A DNA stretch of 64,000 nucleotides from Citrobacter sp. FP75 (GCF_018342065.1 NZ_JAFDOE010000009.1:250-64249); one strand, 5' to 3'; positions 27,852 through 37,933 are shown, counted from the stretch's first letter. Notes: generated by a model not told the origin, from the letters alone. A program made the numbers and translations.

Positions 27852-28432
27852 CTTTACAAACAGCTTTTAACTTACCCGTCCAGGACGCACAGCAGAGCTT
27901 TCGTCGCCTGCTGAAGGCTATGAGCGAACCGGGGGTGATTGTCACCCTGCATCAACTGAAACACGGCTGGCAGCCGCTGGGCCTGGCAACCACCAGCGTG
28001 CTGCTGACCCTGGTCGACGGCGACACGCCGGTGTGGCTGTCCCCTACTATGGATAACGATATTGCCCGGCAGAACCTGCGTTTTCACACCAATGCGCCGC
28101 TGGTCGAACAACCGCAGCTGGCGGCCTTTGCCGTCGTCGATGAACGCATCAGCAGCGAGCAGCTTAACGCCCTCTCTTCCGGTTCCGCCGTGGCGCCAGA
28201 AACCAGCGCCACGCTGATTGTGCAGGTCTCGGGTTTGAGCGGCGGACGGATGCTGCGTCTGACCGGGGCCGGTATCGCCGAAGAACGGATGATCGCGCCA
28301 CAGCTGCCGGAATGCCTGATCCACGAACTCACCGAGCGTCCGCATCCGTTCCCGTTGGGGATTGATCTGATCCTCACCTGCGGCGAACGGCTGCTGGCTA
28401 TTCCGCGAACCACCCATGTGGAGGTGTGCTGA
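27848..28432 (+). CDS. phnH: C-P lyase subunit PhnH
   Basis: 194 residues, as in E. coli. A PLP-transferase-like fold without a cofactor that pairs with PhnG in the core complex. The segment [17 protein letters not shown] near the N-terminus is characteristic. It overlaps phnG (ATGA) and phnI (TGATG), so translation is coupled on both sides. Confidence 0.96.
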   Translation: MTLQTAFNLPVQDAQQSFRRLLKAMSEPGVIVTLHQLKHGWQPLGLATTSVLLTLVDGDTPVWLSPTMDNDIARQNLRFHTNAPLVEQPQLAAFAVVDERISSEQLNALSSGSAVAPETSATLIVQVSGLSGGRMLRLTGAGIAEERMIAPQLPECLIHELTERPHPFPLGIDLILTCGERLLAIPRTTHVEVC

Positions 28433-29499
28433 TGTACGTTGCCGTCAAAGGGGGCGAGAAGGCGATAGTCAACGCCCACGCGCTGCAGGAGAACCGACGC
28501 CGGGGCGATGCGCACATTGCCGAACTGAGCGTGGCGCAAATCGAACAGCAGATGAACCTCGCCGTTGACCGGGTGATGACCGAAGGCGGCATCGCTGACC
28601 GCGAACTGGCGGCACTGGCGCTTAAGCAGGCCAGCGGCGATAACGTCGAAGCCATCTTTTTGCTACGCGCCTACCGCACTACGCTTGCAAAAGTGGCGGT
28701 GAGCGAACCGGTAAACAGCGCCGAGATGCGCCTCGAACGACGTATTTCCGCCGTCTACAAAGACATTCCCGGCGGGCAGTTATTAGGCCCAACTTACGAC
28801 TACACCCATCGTCTGCTAGATTTTACTCTGCTGGCGAACGGTGAAACACCGCCGCTGCGCAGCGCAGACGACGCGCAGGATGCCGCCCCGCACGTCTTTT
28901 CCCTGCTGGCAAACCAGGGGCTGGCAAAGCGCGAAGAGGACGACGGCGCTCAGCCTGATGACATCACCCGCACGCCGCCGGTTTACCCCTGTTCACGAGC
29001 CTCACGCCTGCAACAGCTGATGCGCGGCGACGAAGGGTATCTGTTGGCGCTGGCCTACTCCACCCAGCGTGGCTACGGGCGCAACCATCCGTTTGCCGCC
29101 GAGATCCGCAGCGGCTACGTAGCACTGGAGACGGTGCCGGAAGAGCTGGGATTTGCGGTGAACGTCGGCGAATTGCTAATGACTGAATGCGAAATGGTCA
29201 ACGGTTTTGTCGCGCCGGAAAACGAATCTCCCCATTTTACCCGCGGCTACGGCCTGGTGTTCGGCATGAGCGAACGCAAAGCAATGGCGATGGCGCTGGT
29301 AGACCGCGCCCTACAGGCAGCCGAATACGATGAAACGGTCACCGGACCGGCGCAGGACGAAGAGTTCGTGCTGGCGCATGCGGATAACGTCGAGGCGGCG
29401 GGTTTTGTTTCGCACCTCAAACTCCCCCACTACGTCGATTTCCAGGCCGAGCTGGAACTGCTCAAACGCCTGCAACAGGAGGCCGTCCGTGACCGCTAA
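28432..29499 (+). CDS. phnI: C-P lyase subunit PhnI (nucleosidase)
   Basis: 355 residues (E. coli 354). Core-complex subunit that displaces adenine from ATP with the phosphonate and, alone, acts as a purine nucleosidase. The N-terminus [12 protein letters not shown] and the segment GYGRNHPFAAEIRSG are conserved. The start shares one base with the phnH stop; the end overlaps phnJ by 11 bases. Confidence 0.96.
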   Translation: MYVAVKGGEKAIVNAHALQENRRRGDAHIAELSVAQIEQQMNLAVDRVMTEGGIADRELAALALKQASGDNVEAIFLLRAYRTTLAKVAVSEPVNSAEMRLERRISAVYKDIPGGQLLGPTYDYTHRLLDFTLLANGETPPLRSADDAQDAAPHVFSLLANQGLAKREEDDGAQPDDITRTPPVYPCSRASRLQQLMRGDEGYLLALAYSTQRGYGRNHPFAAEIRSGYVALETVPEELGFAVNVGELLMTECEMVNGFVAPENESPHFTRGYGLVFGMSERKAMAMALVDRALQAAEYDETVTGPAQDEEFVLAHADNVEAAGFVSHLKLPHYVDFQAELELLKRLQQEAVRDR

Positions 29500-30337
29500 C
29501 CTTTCCGGCTACAACTTTGCTTATCTCGATGAGCAGACCAAACGCATGATCCGCCGGGCGCTGCTGAAAGCGGTCGCCATTCCGGGTTATCAGGTGCCGT
29601 TCGGTGGACGTGAAATGCCGATGCCTTACGGCTGGGGAACCGGTGGGATTCAGCTTACCGCCAGCGTAATTGGCGAGGCTGACGTGCTGAAGGTGATCGA
29701 CCAGGGCGCGGATGACACCACCAACGCCGTGTCGATCCGCAATTTTTTCCGGCATGTGACCGAGGTGGACACCACCGAACGCACGAAAGACGCCACGCTT
29801 ATCCAGACCCGCCACCGCATTCCGGAAACGCCGCTAACCGAAGATCAGATAATCATCTTCCAGGTGCCGATCCCCGAACCGCTGCGCTTTATCGAACCGC
29901 GCGAAACGGAAACCCGCACCATGCACGCGCTGGAAGAGTACGGCATAATGCAGGTGAAACTGTATGAGGATATCGCCCGCTTCGGCCACATCGCCACCAC
30001 CTACGCCTATCCGGTGAAGGTCAACGGTCGCTACGTCATGGACCCGTCGCCCATCCCAAAATTCGACAATCCGAAGATGGACAGGATGCCCGCCCTGCAA
30101 CTGTTTGGCGCAGGCCGCGAAAAACGTATCTATGCCGTTCCACCTTACACCCGCGTCGAAAGCCTCGATTTCGACGATCACCCGTTTAGCGTGCAGAGCT
30201 GGGATGAGCCCTGCGCCATCTGCGGCTCAACCCACAGCTATCTCGACGAAGTGGTGCTCGATGACAGCGGCAAACGGATGTTTGTCTGCTCCGACACCGA
30301 CTACTGCCGCCAACAGAGCGAGGCCCTCAGCCAATGA
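29489..30337 (+). CDS. phnJ: C-P lyase catalytic subunit PhnJ (radical SAM)
   Basis: 282 residues from GTG at 29489, with CAGGAGG five bases upstream; an upstream extension in the same frame lies inside phnI and is not coding. PhnJ breaks the carbon-phosphorus bond by radical SAM chemistry. The unusual cysteine cluster lies near the C-terminus, Cys242, Cys245, Cys267 and Cys273; three of the four bind the [4Fe-4S] cluster and one is catalytic in E. coli. Gly33, the glycyl radical site, is present in IPGYQV. phnK overlaps by 4 bases. Confidence 0.96.
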   Translation: MTANLSGYNFAYLDEQTKRMIRRALLKAVAIPGYQVPFGGREMPMPYGWGTGGIQLTASVIGEADVLKVIDQGADDTTNAVSIRNFFRHVTEVDTTERTKDATLIQTRHRIPETPLTEDQIIIFQVPIPEPLRFIEPRETETRTMHALEEYGIMQVKLYEDIARFGHIATTYAYPVKVNGRYVMDPSPIPKFDNPKMDRMPALQLFGAGREKRIYAVPPYTRVESLDFDDHPFSVQSWDEPCAICGSTHSYLDEVVLDDSGKRMFVCSDTDYCRQQSEALSQ

Positions 30338-31092
30338 CGCAACCGCTGCTTTCAGTCAATAACCTGACCCATCTCTACGCGCCGGGCAAAGGCTTCAGCG
30401 ATGTCTCTTTTGACCTGTGGCCTGGCGAAGTGCTGGGCATCGTCGGTGAGTCCGGCTCCGGTAAAACGACGCTGCTGAAGTCGATTTCCTCGCGCCTGAC
30501 GCCGCAGTCTGGCGACATTTTGTATCAGAACCGTTCGCTGTACGGCATGAGTGAAGCCGACCGTCGCCGCCTGCTGCGCACCGAATGGGGCGTGGTACAT
30601 CAACACCCGATGGACGGTCTGCGCCGTCAGGTTTCGGCGGGCGGCAACATCGGTGAACGCCTGATGGCGACCGGTGCGCGCCACTATGGCGATATCCGCG
30701 CCACCGCACAGCGCTGGCTGACCGACGTCGAAATTCCCGCTTCACGCATCGACGACCTGCCGACCACCTTCTCCGGCGGCATGCAGCAACGTTTGCAGAT
30801 TGCCCGCAACCTCGTCACCCATCCCAAACTGGTGTTTATGGACGAGCCAACCGGTGGGCTGGACGTCTCGGTGCAGGCCAAATTGCTGGACCTGCTGCGC
30901 GGCCTGGTGGTGGAACTGGATCTGGCGGTGGTGATTGTCACCCATGATTTGGGCGTGGCGCGCCTGCTGGCAGACCGTTTGCTGGTGATGAAACAGGGTC
31001 AGGTGGTGGAAAGTGGATTAACCGACCGCGTGCTCGACGATCCGCATCATCCGTATACCCAATTGCTGGTGTCGTCCGTACTGCAGAACTAA
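30334..31092 (+). CDS. phnK: C-P lyase-associated ATPase PhnK
   Basis: 252 residues of ABC type with Walker A GESGSGKT, signature FSGGMQQRLQ and Walker B LVFMDEPTGGLDVS. In E. coli it binds the PhnGHIJ core at PhnJ rather than a membrane transporter, and its ATPase action is needed for phosphonate breakdown. ATGA overlap with phnJ. Confidence 0.95.
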   Translation: MTQPLLSVNNLTHLYAPGKGFSDVSFDLWPGEVLGIVGESGSGKTTLLKSISSRLTPQSGDILYQNRSLYGMSEADRRRLLRTEWGVVHQHPMDGLRRQVSAGGNIGERLMATGARHYGDIRATAQRWLTDVEIPASRIDDLPTTFSGGMQQRLQIARNLVTHPKLVFMDEPTGGLDVSVQAKLLDLLRGLVVELDLAVVIVTHDLGVARLLADRLLVMKQGQVVESGLTDRVLDDPHHPYTQLLVSSVLQN

Positions 31093-31101
31093 GAGGCCAA
31101 C

Positions 31102-31782
31102 ATGATTCGCGTTGAAAACGTCAGTAAAACCTTTGTACTGCATCAGCAAAACGGCGTGCGTCTGCCAGTGCTGCACAATACCACGCTGGAAGTGAAAAAC
31201 GGCGAGTGCGTGGTGCTGCACGGCCACTCCGGCAGCGGCAAATCCACCCTGCTGCGTTCGCTGTACGCCAACTATCTGCCAGACACCGGCCATATTCATA
31301 TTCAACACGGCGACGAGTGGGTGGATCTGGTGCAGGCCCCGGCGCGCAAAGTGCTGGAAGTCCGCCGTTCAACCATCGGCTGGGTCAGCCAGTTCCTGCG
31401 CGTGATACCAAGGATCTCCGCGCTGGACGTGGTGATGCAGCCGCTGCTGGATCTGGGCGTATCCCGTGAGGAGTGTGCCGCCAAAGCCGCACGCCTGCTT
31501 GAACGTCTGAACGTACCGGAATGCCTATGGCACCTCGCCCCGTCCACCTTTTCCGGCGGCGAACAGCAGCGCGTCAACATCGCCCGCGGGTTTATCGTCG
31601 ATTACCCGATTTTATTACTTGATGAGCCCACCGCCTCGCTGGACGCCAAAAACAGCGCGGCGGTCGTCGCACTGATTGAAGAAGCTAAAGCGCGCGGCGC
31701 GGCGATTGTCGGTATTTTTCACGATGAGGCCGTGCGCGAGCGCGTAGCGGACCGTTTGCACCTGATGGGAACAACAGCATGA
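31102..31782 (+). CDS. phnL: C-P lyase-associated ATPase PhnL
   Basis: 226 residues. ABC-type ATPase with Walker [10 protein letters not shown], signature [10 protein letters not shown] and Walker [13 protein letters not shown]. Required with PhnGHI to form the ribose triphosphonate intermediate. Preceded by AAGAGG and overlapping phnM by 4 bases. Confidence 0.95.
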   Translation: MIRVENVSKTFVLHQQNGVRLPVLHNTTLEVKNGECVVLHGHSGSGKSTLLRSLYANYLPDTGHIHIQHGDEWVDLVQAPARKVLEVRRSTIGWVSQFLRVIPRISALDVVMQPLLDLGVSREECAAKAARLLERLNVPECLWHLAPSTFSGGEQQRVNIARGFIVDYPILLLDEPTASLDAKNSAAVVALIEEAKARGAAIVGIFHDEAVRERVADRLHLMGTTA

Positions 31783-32915
31783 TAATCAACAATGTAAAGC
31801 TGGTTCTGGAAGATGAAGTGGTGCAGGGATCGCTGGAAATTGAGGGCGGGATTATTCGCGCTTTTGCCGAAAACCAGAGCCGTTTACCAGAGGCGCTGGA
31901 CGGCGAAGGCGGCTGGCTGCTACCGGGGCTTATCGAACTGCATACCGATAATCTCGACAAATTCTTTACCCCACGCCCGAAGGTGGACTGGCCCGCGCAT
32001 TCGGCAATGAGCAGCCACGACGCGCTCATGGTTGCCAGCGGCATTACCACCGTGCTGGATGCGGTGGCGATTGGCGACGTGCGTGACGGCGGCGACCGTC
32101 TGGAAAATCTGGAGAAGATGATCAACGCCGTGGAAGACACGCAGAAGCGTGGCGTTAACCGTGCCGAGCACCGCCTGCATCTGCGCTGCGAACTGCCGCA
32201 TCACACCACCCTGCCGCTGTTTGAGAAGCTGGTCGGTCGCGAGCCGGTGACGCTGGTTTCACTGATGGACCACTCGCCGGGCCAGCGCCAGTTCGCCAAC
32301 CGCGAAAAATACCGTGAGTATTACCAGGGCAAGTATTCGCTCACCGACGAACAAATGGCCCGCTACGAAGAGGAACAGTTAGCCCTGGCGGCGCGTTGGT
32401 CACAGCCCAACCGCATGGCGATTGCCCAAATGTGCCGTGAGCGCCAGATTGCGCTGGCAAGCCACGACGACGCCACCCACGGACATGTGCTCGAATCTCA
32501 TCAACTTGGCAGCGTGATTGCCGAATTTCCCACCACTTTCGAAGCCGCAGAAGCCTCGCGCCAGCACGGAATGAACGTGCTGATGGGCGCGCCTAACATC
32601 GTGCGCGGCGGCTCTCACTCCGGCAACGTGGCGGCGCATAAGCTGGCGGAACTAGGGCTGCTGGATATCCTCTCTTCCGATTACTACCCTGCCAGCCTGC
32701 TCGATGCGGCGTTTCGCGTGGCGGACGACAGCGCCAACCGCTTTACGCTGCCGCAGGCCATTCGCCTGGTGACCCGCAACCCAGCACGGGCGCTGAATCT
32801 GGACGATCGCGGCGCCATCGCCGAAGGTAAACGCGCGGATCTGGTGCTGGCGCATCGCAAAGGCGGCAACGTCCATATCGACCACGTCTGGCGTCAGGGC
32901 AAAAGGGTATTCTGA
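31779..32915 (+). CDS. phnM: RPnTP hydrolase PhnM
   Basis: 378 residues, as in E. coli. A metal-dependent amidohydrolase-fold enzyme that removes diphosphate from ribose-1-phosphonate-5-triphosphate, giving the PhnJ substrate. Metal-site features include [11 protein letters not shown] (about 49-59) and SHDDATHGH. phnN starts three bases after its stop. Confidence 0.96.
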   Translation: MIINNVKLVLEDEVVQGSLEIEGGIIRAFAENQSRLPEALDGEGGWLLPGLIELHTDNLDKFFTPRPKVDWPAHSAMSSHDALMVASGITTVLDAVAIGDVRDGGDRLENLEKMINAVEDTQKRGVNRAEHRLHLRCELPHHTTLPLFEKLVGREPVTLVSLMDHSPGQRQFANREKYREYYQGKYSLTDEQMARYEEEQLALAARWSQPNRMAIAQMCRERQIALASHDDATHGHVLESHQLGSVIAEFPTTFEAAEASRQHGMNVLMGAPNIVRGGSHSGNVAAHKLAELGLLDILSSDYYPASLLDAAFRVADDSANRFTLPQAIRLVTRNPARALNLDDRGAIAEGKRADLVLAHRKGGNVHIDHVWRQGKRVF

Positions 32916-32917
32916 CT

Positions 32918-33472
32918 ATGGGTAAACTGATCTGGCTGATGGGGCCGTCCGGCTCCGGTAAGGACAGTCTGCTGGCGGAGCTCCGCCAGCAGGAACCAGC
33001 GCAACTGCTGGTGGCACATCGTTACATCACCCGTGCGGCCAACGCCGGAAACGAAAACCATATTGCGCTGAGCGAACAGGAATTTTTTACCCGCGCCGGG
33101 CAGAACCTGCTGGCCCTGAGCTGGCATGCTAACGGTCTGTATTACGGCATCGGCGTAGAGATTGACCTGTGGCTGCATGCCGGATTTGACGTGGTGGTGA
33201 ACGGCTCCCGCGCGCATCTGCCTCAGGCGCAGGCACGTTATAGCGCAGCGCTACTCCCTGTCTGCCTACAGGTATCCCCTGCTATTCTGCGCCAGCGCCT
33301 GGAGAAACGCGGGCGCGAGAGTGCAACAGAAATTGACGCCCGCCTTGAACGCGCCGCTCGCTATGCGCCGTTTGATTGTCACACGCTCAATAACGATGGA
33401 AGTTTGCTACAGTCAGTCGATACATTGCTCACACTGATGGGACGCAAGGAGAAGAAACATGTCTGTCTGTGA
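32918..33472 (+). CDS. phnN: Ribose 1,5-bisphosphate phosphokinase PhnN
   Basis: 184 residues (E. coli 185). Guanylate-kinase-like fold with P-loop GPSGSGKD (9-16). It converts ribose 1,5-bisphosphate to PRPP, returning the sugar to metabolism. The 3' end overlaps phnO by 14 bases. Confidence 0.95.
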   Translation: MGKLIWLMGPSGSGKDSLLAELRQQEPAQLLVAHRYITRAANAGNENHIALSEQEFFTRAGQNLLALSWHANGLYYGIGVEIDLWLHAGFDVVVNGSRAHLPQAQARYSAALLPVCLQVSPAILRQRLEKRGRESATEIDARLERAARYAPFDCHTLNNDGSLLQSVDTLLTLMGRKEKKHVCL

Positions 33473-33893
33473 ATTACGCCGCGCCACGCTGTACGATGTC
33501 GATACGGTTTACGCGCTTGTCTGTGAACTGAAGCAGGGCAAATTTGACCATCAGGCCTTTAGCGACGGGTATGCGGCCAATCTGCGGGATCACAACATGA
33601 GCTATCAGTTAGCGCTGCTTGACGGACAGGTCGTCGGGATGATTGGTCTGCATCTGCAGTTTCACCTGCACCACGCCAACTGGATCGGCGAGATCCAGGA
33701 ACTGGTGGTGATGCCGCAGGCACGCGGGCTAAAAGTGGGCAGCCAGCTACTGGCCTGGGCCGAAGCTACCGCGCGTGAAGCGGGTGCGGAAATGACCGAG
33801 CTTTCTACCAGTATTCAACGCCACGACGCACACCGTTTTTACCTGCGCGAAGGCTATTCACAGAGCCATTTTCGCTTCACCAAGCCGTTGTAG
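33459..33893 (+). CDS. phnO: Aminoalkylphosphonate N-acetyltransferase PhnO
   Basis: 144 residues, GNAT fold. It acetylates aminoalkylphosphonates, such as 1-aminomethylphosphonate, so that they can be processed or detoxified. The acetyl-CoA loop is visible as [15 protein letters not shown]. An AAGGAG site lies just before the start, inside phnN. Confidence 0.95.
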   Translation: MSVCELRRATLYDVDTVYALVCELKQGKFDHQAFSDGYAANLRDHNMSYQLALLDGQVVGMIGLHLQFHLHHANWIGEIQELVVMPQARGLKVGSQLLAWAEATAREAGAEMTELSTSIQRHDAHRFYLREGYSQSHFRFTKPL

Positions 33894-33902
33894 GGGGACG
33901 TA

Positions 33903-34661
33903 ATGAGTCTGACCATCACGCTGGCGGGAACGGGCGGTGCGCAGCTGGTGCCGGTTTTTGGCTGCGACTGCCCCGCCTGTCAACGAGCGCATTTACAGCC
34001 GCAATACCGTCGCCGCCCCTGCAGCGGCGTAGTCAAATTCAACAATGCGGTGACGCTGCTCGACGCGGGGATCCCGCATCTGATGGACGACTGGCCGGCG
34101 GGCAGCTTCCGCCAGTTTCTGCTCACCCATTACCATATGGACCATGTGCAGGGGCTGTTTCCCCTGCGCTGGGGGGTGGGGGCAACCATCCCGGTGTACG
34201 GCCCGCCGGATGAACAGGGCTGCGACGATCTGTTTAAGCATCCCGGCATTCTTGATTTTAGCTATACCGCCGCACCGTTTGAGGTGTTTGACCTGCAAGG
34301 GTTGCAGGTTACGCCACTGCCGCTGAATCATTCGAAGCTGACGTTTGGTTATCTGCTGGAAACCGCGCACAGTTGCGTGGCGTGGCTTTCCGATACCGCC
34401 GGACTGCCCGATAAGACGCTGAAATTTCTGCACAATAACCAGCCACAGGCGATTATCATCGACTGTAGCCATGCCCCGCGCGCACAACCGCCACGCAATC
34501 ACTGCGATTTAAATACCGTTATCGCGCTGAATGAGGTTATCCGCTGCCCAAGGGTGATTCTGACGCACATCAGCCATCAGTTTGACGAGTGGATGATGGA
34601 CAATACGCTACCGGCAGGCATCGAAGCCGGGCATGACGGGATGGAGATTGTGCTGGATTAA
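33903..34661 (+). CDS. phnP: Phosphoribosyl cyclic phosphodiesterase PhnP
   Basis: 252 residues, metallo-beta-lactamase fold. It opens the 5-phosphoribosyl 1,2-cyclic phosphate made by C-P lyase. The metal motif HYHMDH is present, as is the structural zinc site Cys21, Cys23 and Cys26 ([10 protein letters not shown]). Last gene of the phn operon; a toxin-antitoxin pair follows after 77 bases and no terminator is apparent. Confidence 0.96.
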   Translation: MSLTITLAGTGGAQLVPVFGCDCPACQRAHLQPQYRRRPCSGVVKFNNAVTLLDAGIPHLMDDWPAGSFRQFLLTHYHMDHVQGLFPLRWGVGATIPVYGPPDEQGCDDLFKHPGILDFSYTAAPFEVFDLQGLQVTPLPLNHSKLTFGYLLETAHSCVAWLSDTAGLPDKTLKFLHNNQPQAIIIDCSHAPRAQPPRNHCDLNTVIALNEVIRCPRVILTHISHQFDEWMMDNTLPAGIEAGHDGMEIVLD

Positions 34662-34678
34662 ATCCCCGACAATAAGAC

Positions 34679-34727
34679 TTGTTAACAGGTCTCTGACGCT
34701 CTATATTAAGACCAGTTAAATGGTCTT
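34679..34727 (+). promoter_or_regulatory. Promoter and palindromic operator of the toxin-antitoxin pair
   Basis: TTGTTA (34679-34684), a 17-base spacer and TATATT (34702-34707) form a good sigma-70 promoter. Directly after it is the palindrome AAGACCAGTTAAATGGTCTT (34708-34727) with perfect 7-bp arms covering the expected transcription start. A further GGTCT lies at 34688. This is the arrangement expected for autorepression by the antitoxin or complex. Confidence 0.7.
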
Positions 34728-34738
34728 TAGGAGCGATT

Positions 34739-34990
34739 ATGCCGCATATCATTTTAAGCGATACCACCGCGAGCGTGAGTGAGCTGAAAAAGAACCCGAT
34801 GGCGACGGTTAGCGCAGGAGATGGGTTTCCGGTCGCAATTCTGAACCGTAACCAGCCCGTTTTTTATTGCGTGCCAGCAGAGCTTTACGAAAAAATGCTT
34901 GATGCACTGGACGATCAGCAACTGGTTAAATTAGTCCATGAACGTAGCCAACAACCCCTGGTGGATGTGGATCTGGACAGCTATTTATGA
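34739..34990 (+). CDS. Type II antitoxin, Phd/YefM (StbD-like)
   Basis: 83 residues. The N-terminal part (LSDTTASVSELKKNP then VAILNRNQPVFYCVP) is the Phd/YefM DNA-binding fold seen in StbD antitoxins; the acidic C-terminal tail would wrap the toxin. GGAG lies 7 bases before the start. The stop overlaps the toxin start by 4 bases (ATGA). The unit sits between phnP and yjdP, adjacent genes in K-12, so it is a lineage-specific insertion. Confidence 0.85.
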   Translation: MPHIILSDTTASVSELKKNPMATVSAGDGFPVAILNRNQPVFYCVPAELYEKMLDALDDQQLVKLVHERSQQPLVDVDLDSYL

Positions 34991-35274
34991 GTTATACGGT
35001 AAAGTTCAGGGAAGATGCGCTGAAAGAATGGCAAAAACTGGATAAAACCATTCAGCAGCAGTTTGCCAAAAAACTAAAGGAATGCTGTGAAAATCCGCAT
35101 GTCCCCTCAGCAAAGCTCAGGGGAATAAAAGATTGCTACAAAATCAAACTCCGAACTTCAGGGTTCCGTCTTGTTTATCAAGTCATTGATGATGCCCTGA
35201 TCATCGCTGTCGTTGCCGTCGGTAAACGCGAGCGTAGTGAAGTCTATAATCTTGCCAGCGAAAGACTGCGCTAA
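34987..35274 (+). CDS. RelE/StbE-family mRNA interferase toxin
   Basis: 95 residues, the RelE length. It closely resembles E. coli RelE: ALKEWQKLD at the N-terminus, KLRGIKDCYKIKLR in the middle, RLVYQV and VGKRERSEVY near the end. The Lys and Arg residues of those motifs are the ones RelE uses to cleave mRNA on the ribosome. Translation is coupled to the antitoxin. Its stop overlaps the stop of convergent yjdP by 3 bases, leaving no room for a terminator. Confidence 0.88.
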   Translation: MSYTVKFREDALKEWQKLDKTIQQQFAKKLKECCENPHVPSAKLRGIKDCYKIKLRTSGFRLVYQVIDDALIIAVVAVGKRERSEVYNLASERLR

Positions 35275-35600
35275 CGATCGTAATCGTATTCCATTCTTCG
35301 CTCGTCATCTTCGAGCTGACGCCGTTCTTGATCGAGCTGGCGCTGGCGATCGTCTAACTGACGACGACGGTCTTCAAACTGCCGGCGGCGATCGTTATAT
35401 TGCCTGCGGCGATCGTCGCTCATCTGGCGCTGCCAGCTTTCATCGCGCGAGTCGTCGTAATCCCGATTATTTTCAGGCTTATAGGCATCACTGACGGCGC
35501 GTTGAATATTGCCAATAGCATCATCAATAATATCCGCCTGCGCCGAAAGGGTGGGCAGCATCAGCAAACTGAATAAAAAGAATGTCGGGGTGCGTTTCAT
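35271..35600 (-). CDS. yjdP: Periplasmic heptad-repeat protein YjdP
   Basis: 109 residues, same length as E. coli YjdP, function unknown. A Sec signal peptide (1-22, ending SAQA) is followed by a conserved DIIDDAIGNIQRAVSDAY segment. Residues 62-103 are then six tandem heptads of the form D-R-R-R-Q-[YFL]-[NED], very rich in Arg, Asp and Gln and predicted to form a long charged helix. It ends on the opposite strand from the toxin with overlapping stops. It presumably has its own promoter in the 68 bases before 35669. Confidence 0.92.
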   Translation of the reverse strand: MKRTPTFFLFSLLMLPTLSAQADIIDDAIGNIQRAVSDAYKPENNRDYDDSRDESWQRQMSDDRRRQYNDRRRQFEDRRRQLDDRQRQLDQERRQLEDDERRMEYDYDR

Positions 35601-35668
35601 AAACCAGCCTCAGAAAGAAACTCGCCCCAAGGTAATCAAAGCGCTTGTTCGCGAGTAGCGGAGGAATC

Positions 35669-37933
35669 TCAATTACGCGGGTGGCGTAGCGCCTGCGCCA
35701 GTTCCCCCCGGGTAAAGGGTTTACGTAATAGTGCTACCTCCGGCAAGGCCGGGTTATGTGCCGGGCGTAAATCCTGGCCGCTGATCAGCAGGATGGTCAG
35801 CTGCGGATGATGCTTCAACGCATAGTTAACCACATCCACGCCGCTTAACCCGCCGGGCAGCATGAGGTCGCTGATAAAAATATCAATCTCGGAGGAAGCC
35901 GCCAGCATATGCAGCGCCTGCTCGCCGTTGGCGGCTTCCAGCGTCAGATAGCCCAGCAGATGCAACTGCTCACACAGCGTCTGGCGCACGTCGGCCTCAT
36001 CTTCGAGCACCAGCACCAGCTTTTCACCGCTGTTCGCCGCATGTTCCGCTACCGGTTCTGCCTGAATCTGTACCGGCACAACGGCGCGGGGAAGCTGTAA
36101 CCGGACCGTGGTTCCCTGCCCCGGCGCGCTCTCAATTTCCACCCGACCGCCGGACTGGCGCACAAAACCGTACACCATCGACAATCCCAGACCGCTGCCG
36201 CTGCCGGTCTGTTTGGTGGTGAAAAACGGCTCGAAGACCTGGGCTTTCACCTCCTGCGACATCCCGCTTCCCTGGTCGGCTACCTCCAGCATCACCATGT
36301 CCTGTTTGCGCCCATCGCTGCGCGTGACCCGCTGATTCCAGCTACGGATTTTTATCGTACCCGCCTGCCCGTCCATGGCATCACGGGCATTCATCACCAA
36401 ATTGATAATGGCGTTTTCCAGTTGGCTGACGTCGATCCACGCGGGCCAGGCTGGCGACTGGGCTTCAATTTCCAGCGCCAGCGTGGACGGGAGCGAATGG
36501 CGCATCAGTTCGCCCAGGTTTTCCAGCAATGTTTTCAGCTCCACCGCATGCGGATGCAAAGACTGTTTGCGCGAAAAGGCCAGAAGTCGCTGGGTCAATA
36601 GCGCCCCGCGCTCGGCCGCTTTTAGCGCCCGGTTGATCCGTGGCGCGTCGGGGGAGTCCGGATTCACCAGGTCAAGACTGCCGATAATCACCGCCAGCAG
36701 GTTATTAAAATCATGCGCTAATCCGCCCGTCAACTGCCCCACCGCCTTCAGCTTTTGACTGTGCAGCAGCGCTTCTTCCAGCCCCTGGCGCTCAGTGCGG
36801 TCGATTTCCATCTGCGTGGTTTTTTCTTTCAGCAACCGGGTGGTGTGCTCCAGCGACGCCGTATTGCGGGCAAAGACGCTAAAGGCGCGCGCCAGTTCAC
36901 CCAGCTCATCTCGCCGCTGCAGGGCCGGGACGCTGACGTCTGATTCCCCATGCGCCAGCCGGGTCATCGCCCGCGAGATAGCCGTCAGGTTGGAGCCGAG
37001 GTTGCGGTAGATATACCAGCCGGCAAAACCGGTGATTACCACCGCCAGCAGCGCAAAAATCATAATAAACAGCGCGCCGGACTGTAGCTCCTGATGACTT
37101 TGCGCCACCCGCTGCTCGGAGATAATCGCCACCTGTGAAGCATACTGGTTGATGTCGCTATTGAGGATCGCCACCAGCGCTTTGATGTGGAACATATACC
37201 AGCTGATCGCCAGATCGCTCTGCTCCAGCGCGGACGAAAGCGGTTCCAGCTTATGCAGTTCAAGGTTGAAATCGCTCAGAATGCGGCTCACCAGCAAATT
37301 CGTGTTTTGCAGGGCAAGCGCAGGCATCACACCGCCCAACTGTTTGATCACCGAGCGCGGCGCGGGCGTTTCAATCGCGGCGACGATCAGGCGGTCCATT
37401 TGCGCAAGCAGCGCGTCATCCTGTGCGCCGGTGAGTTTTTGCAGATGGCGTAAATAGCTTTGATTCTGGTACAGCGAACTGAGCAGCGCGTTACGCTCCT
37501 GATGCCGCAACTGCCCGCGCTGCAACATCCCTTCCACGCTACTTTGCAACTCATTACTGCGCTGGATAATACGCTCGACCAGCCCCGGCTCCTGCTGCGC
37601 CAGCGGCGCGCTGGCTAGCTGTTCCAGCGAATGCTTAAGCGCGCGTTGGGTCTCCTGTAGCCGTTCCGCTTCGCCTTTGTATTCCAGTGCGCCCACCACC
37701 TGCGAGAGCCGTACCGCCGCCGTCGCCACGTTTGCCGTGTCGCGCGCCAGATTCATGCTGCCGGTCATGTCGTCAACGGTTTGCTGTTGCACCTGCTCCT
37801 GGATCTGACTGGCATGTTGAAAACCCAGCATCGCCACGCCGCTAACCATCAGCGTGACCGCCACCACCAGCAGATTGAAGAACAGCAATCGCCCGCGCGC
37901 ACTGGCGAAAAAGTGACGTCCGGGTTGTGGCAT
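35669..37933 (-). CDS. Hybrid sensor histidine kinase of the sugar locus
   Basis: 754 residues from ATG at 37933, with GGAG six bases upstream; the frame is open much further but lies antisense to the next gene. Membrane segments at about 15-38 and 286-311 enclose a helical periplasmic sensor of about 245 residues. HAMP (312-365) and a coiled coil follow, then His407 in LAHDFNN, an ATPase domain (Asn515, Asp553, GSGSGLGLS) and a receiver with Asp689. No Hpt domain is present. It is divergent from the ABC transporter operon (114-base gap); the likely partner regulator lies at the far end (44161-44892). Probably senses the sugar or its binding protein. Confidence 0.88.
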   Translation of the reverse strand: MPQPGRHFFASARGRLLFFNLLVVAVTLMVSGVAMLGFQHASQIQEQVQQQTVDDMTGSMNLARDTANVATAAVRLSQVVGALEYKGEAERLQETQRALKHSLEQLASAPLAQQEPGLVERIIQRSNELQSSVEGMLQRGQLRHQERNALLSSLYQNQSYLRHLQKLTGAQDDALLAQMDRLIVAAIETPAPRSVIKQLGGVMPALALQNTNLLVSRILSDFNLELHKLEPLSSALEQSDLAISWYMFHIKALVAILNSDINQYASQVAIISEQRVAQSHQELQSGALFIMIFALLAVVITGFAGWYIYRNLGSNLTAISRAMTRLAHGESDVSVPALQRRDELGELARAFSVFARNTASLEHTTRLLKEKTTQMEIDRTERQGLEEALLHSQKLKAVGQLTGGLAHDFNNLLAVIIGSLDLVNPDSPDAPRINRALKAAERGALLTQRLLAFSRKQSLHPHAVELKTLLENLGELMRHSLPSTLALEIEAQSPAWPAWIDVSQLENAIINLVMNARDAMDGQAGTIKIRSWNQRVTRSDGRKQDMVMLEVADQGSGMSQEVKAQVFEPFFTTKQTGSGSGLGLSMVYGFVRQSGGRVEIESAPGQGTTVRLQLPRAVVPVQIQAEPVAEHAANSGEKLVLVLEDEADVRQTLCEQLHLLGYLTLEAANGEQALHMLAASSEIDIFISDLMLPGGLSGVDVVNYALKHHPQLTILLISGQDLRPAHNPALPEVALLRKPFTRGELAQALRHPRN

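Noticed and set aside
29330-29488. Upstream extension of phnJ
   Set aside because: It lies inside phnI in another frame and has no conservation. GTG at 29489 has CAGGAGG and gives the family N-terminus.
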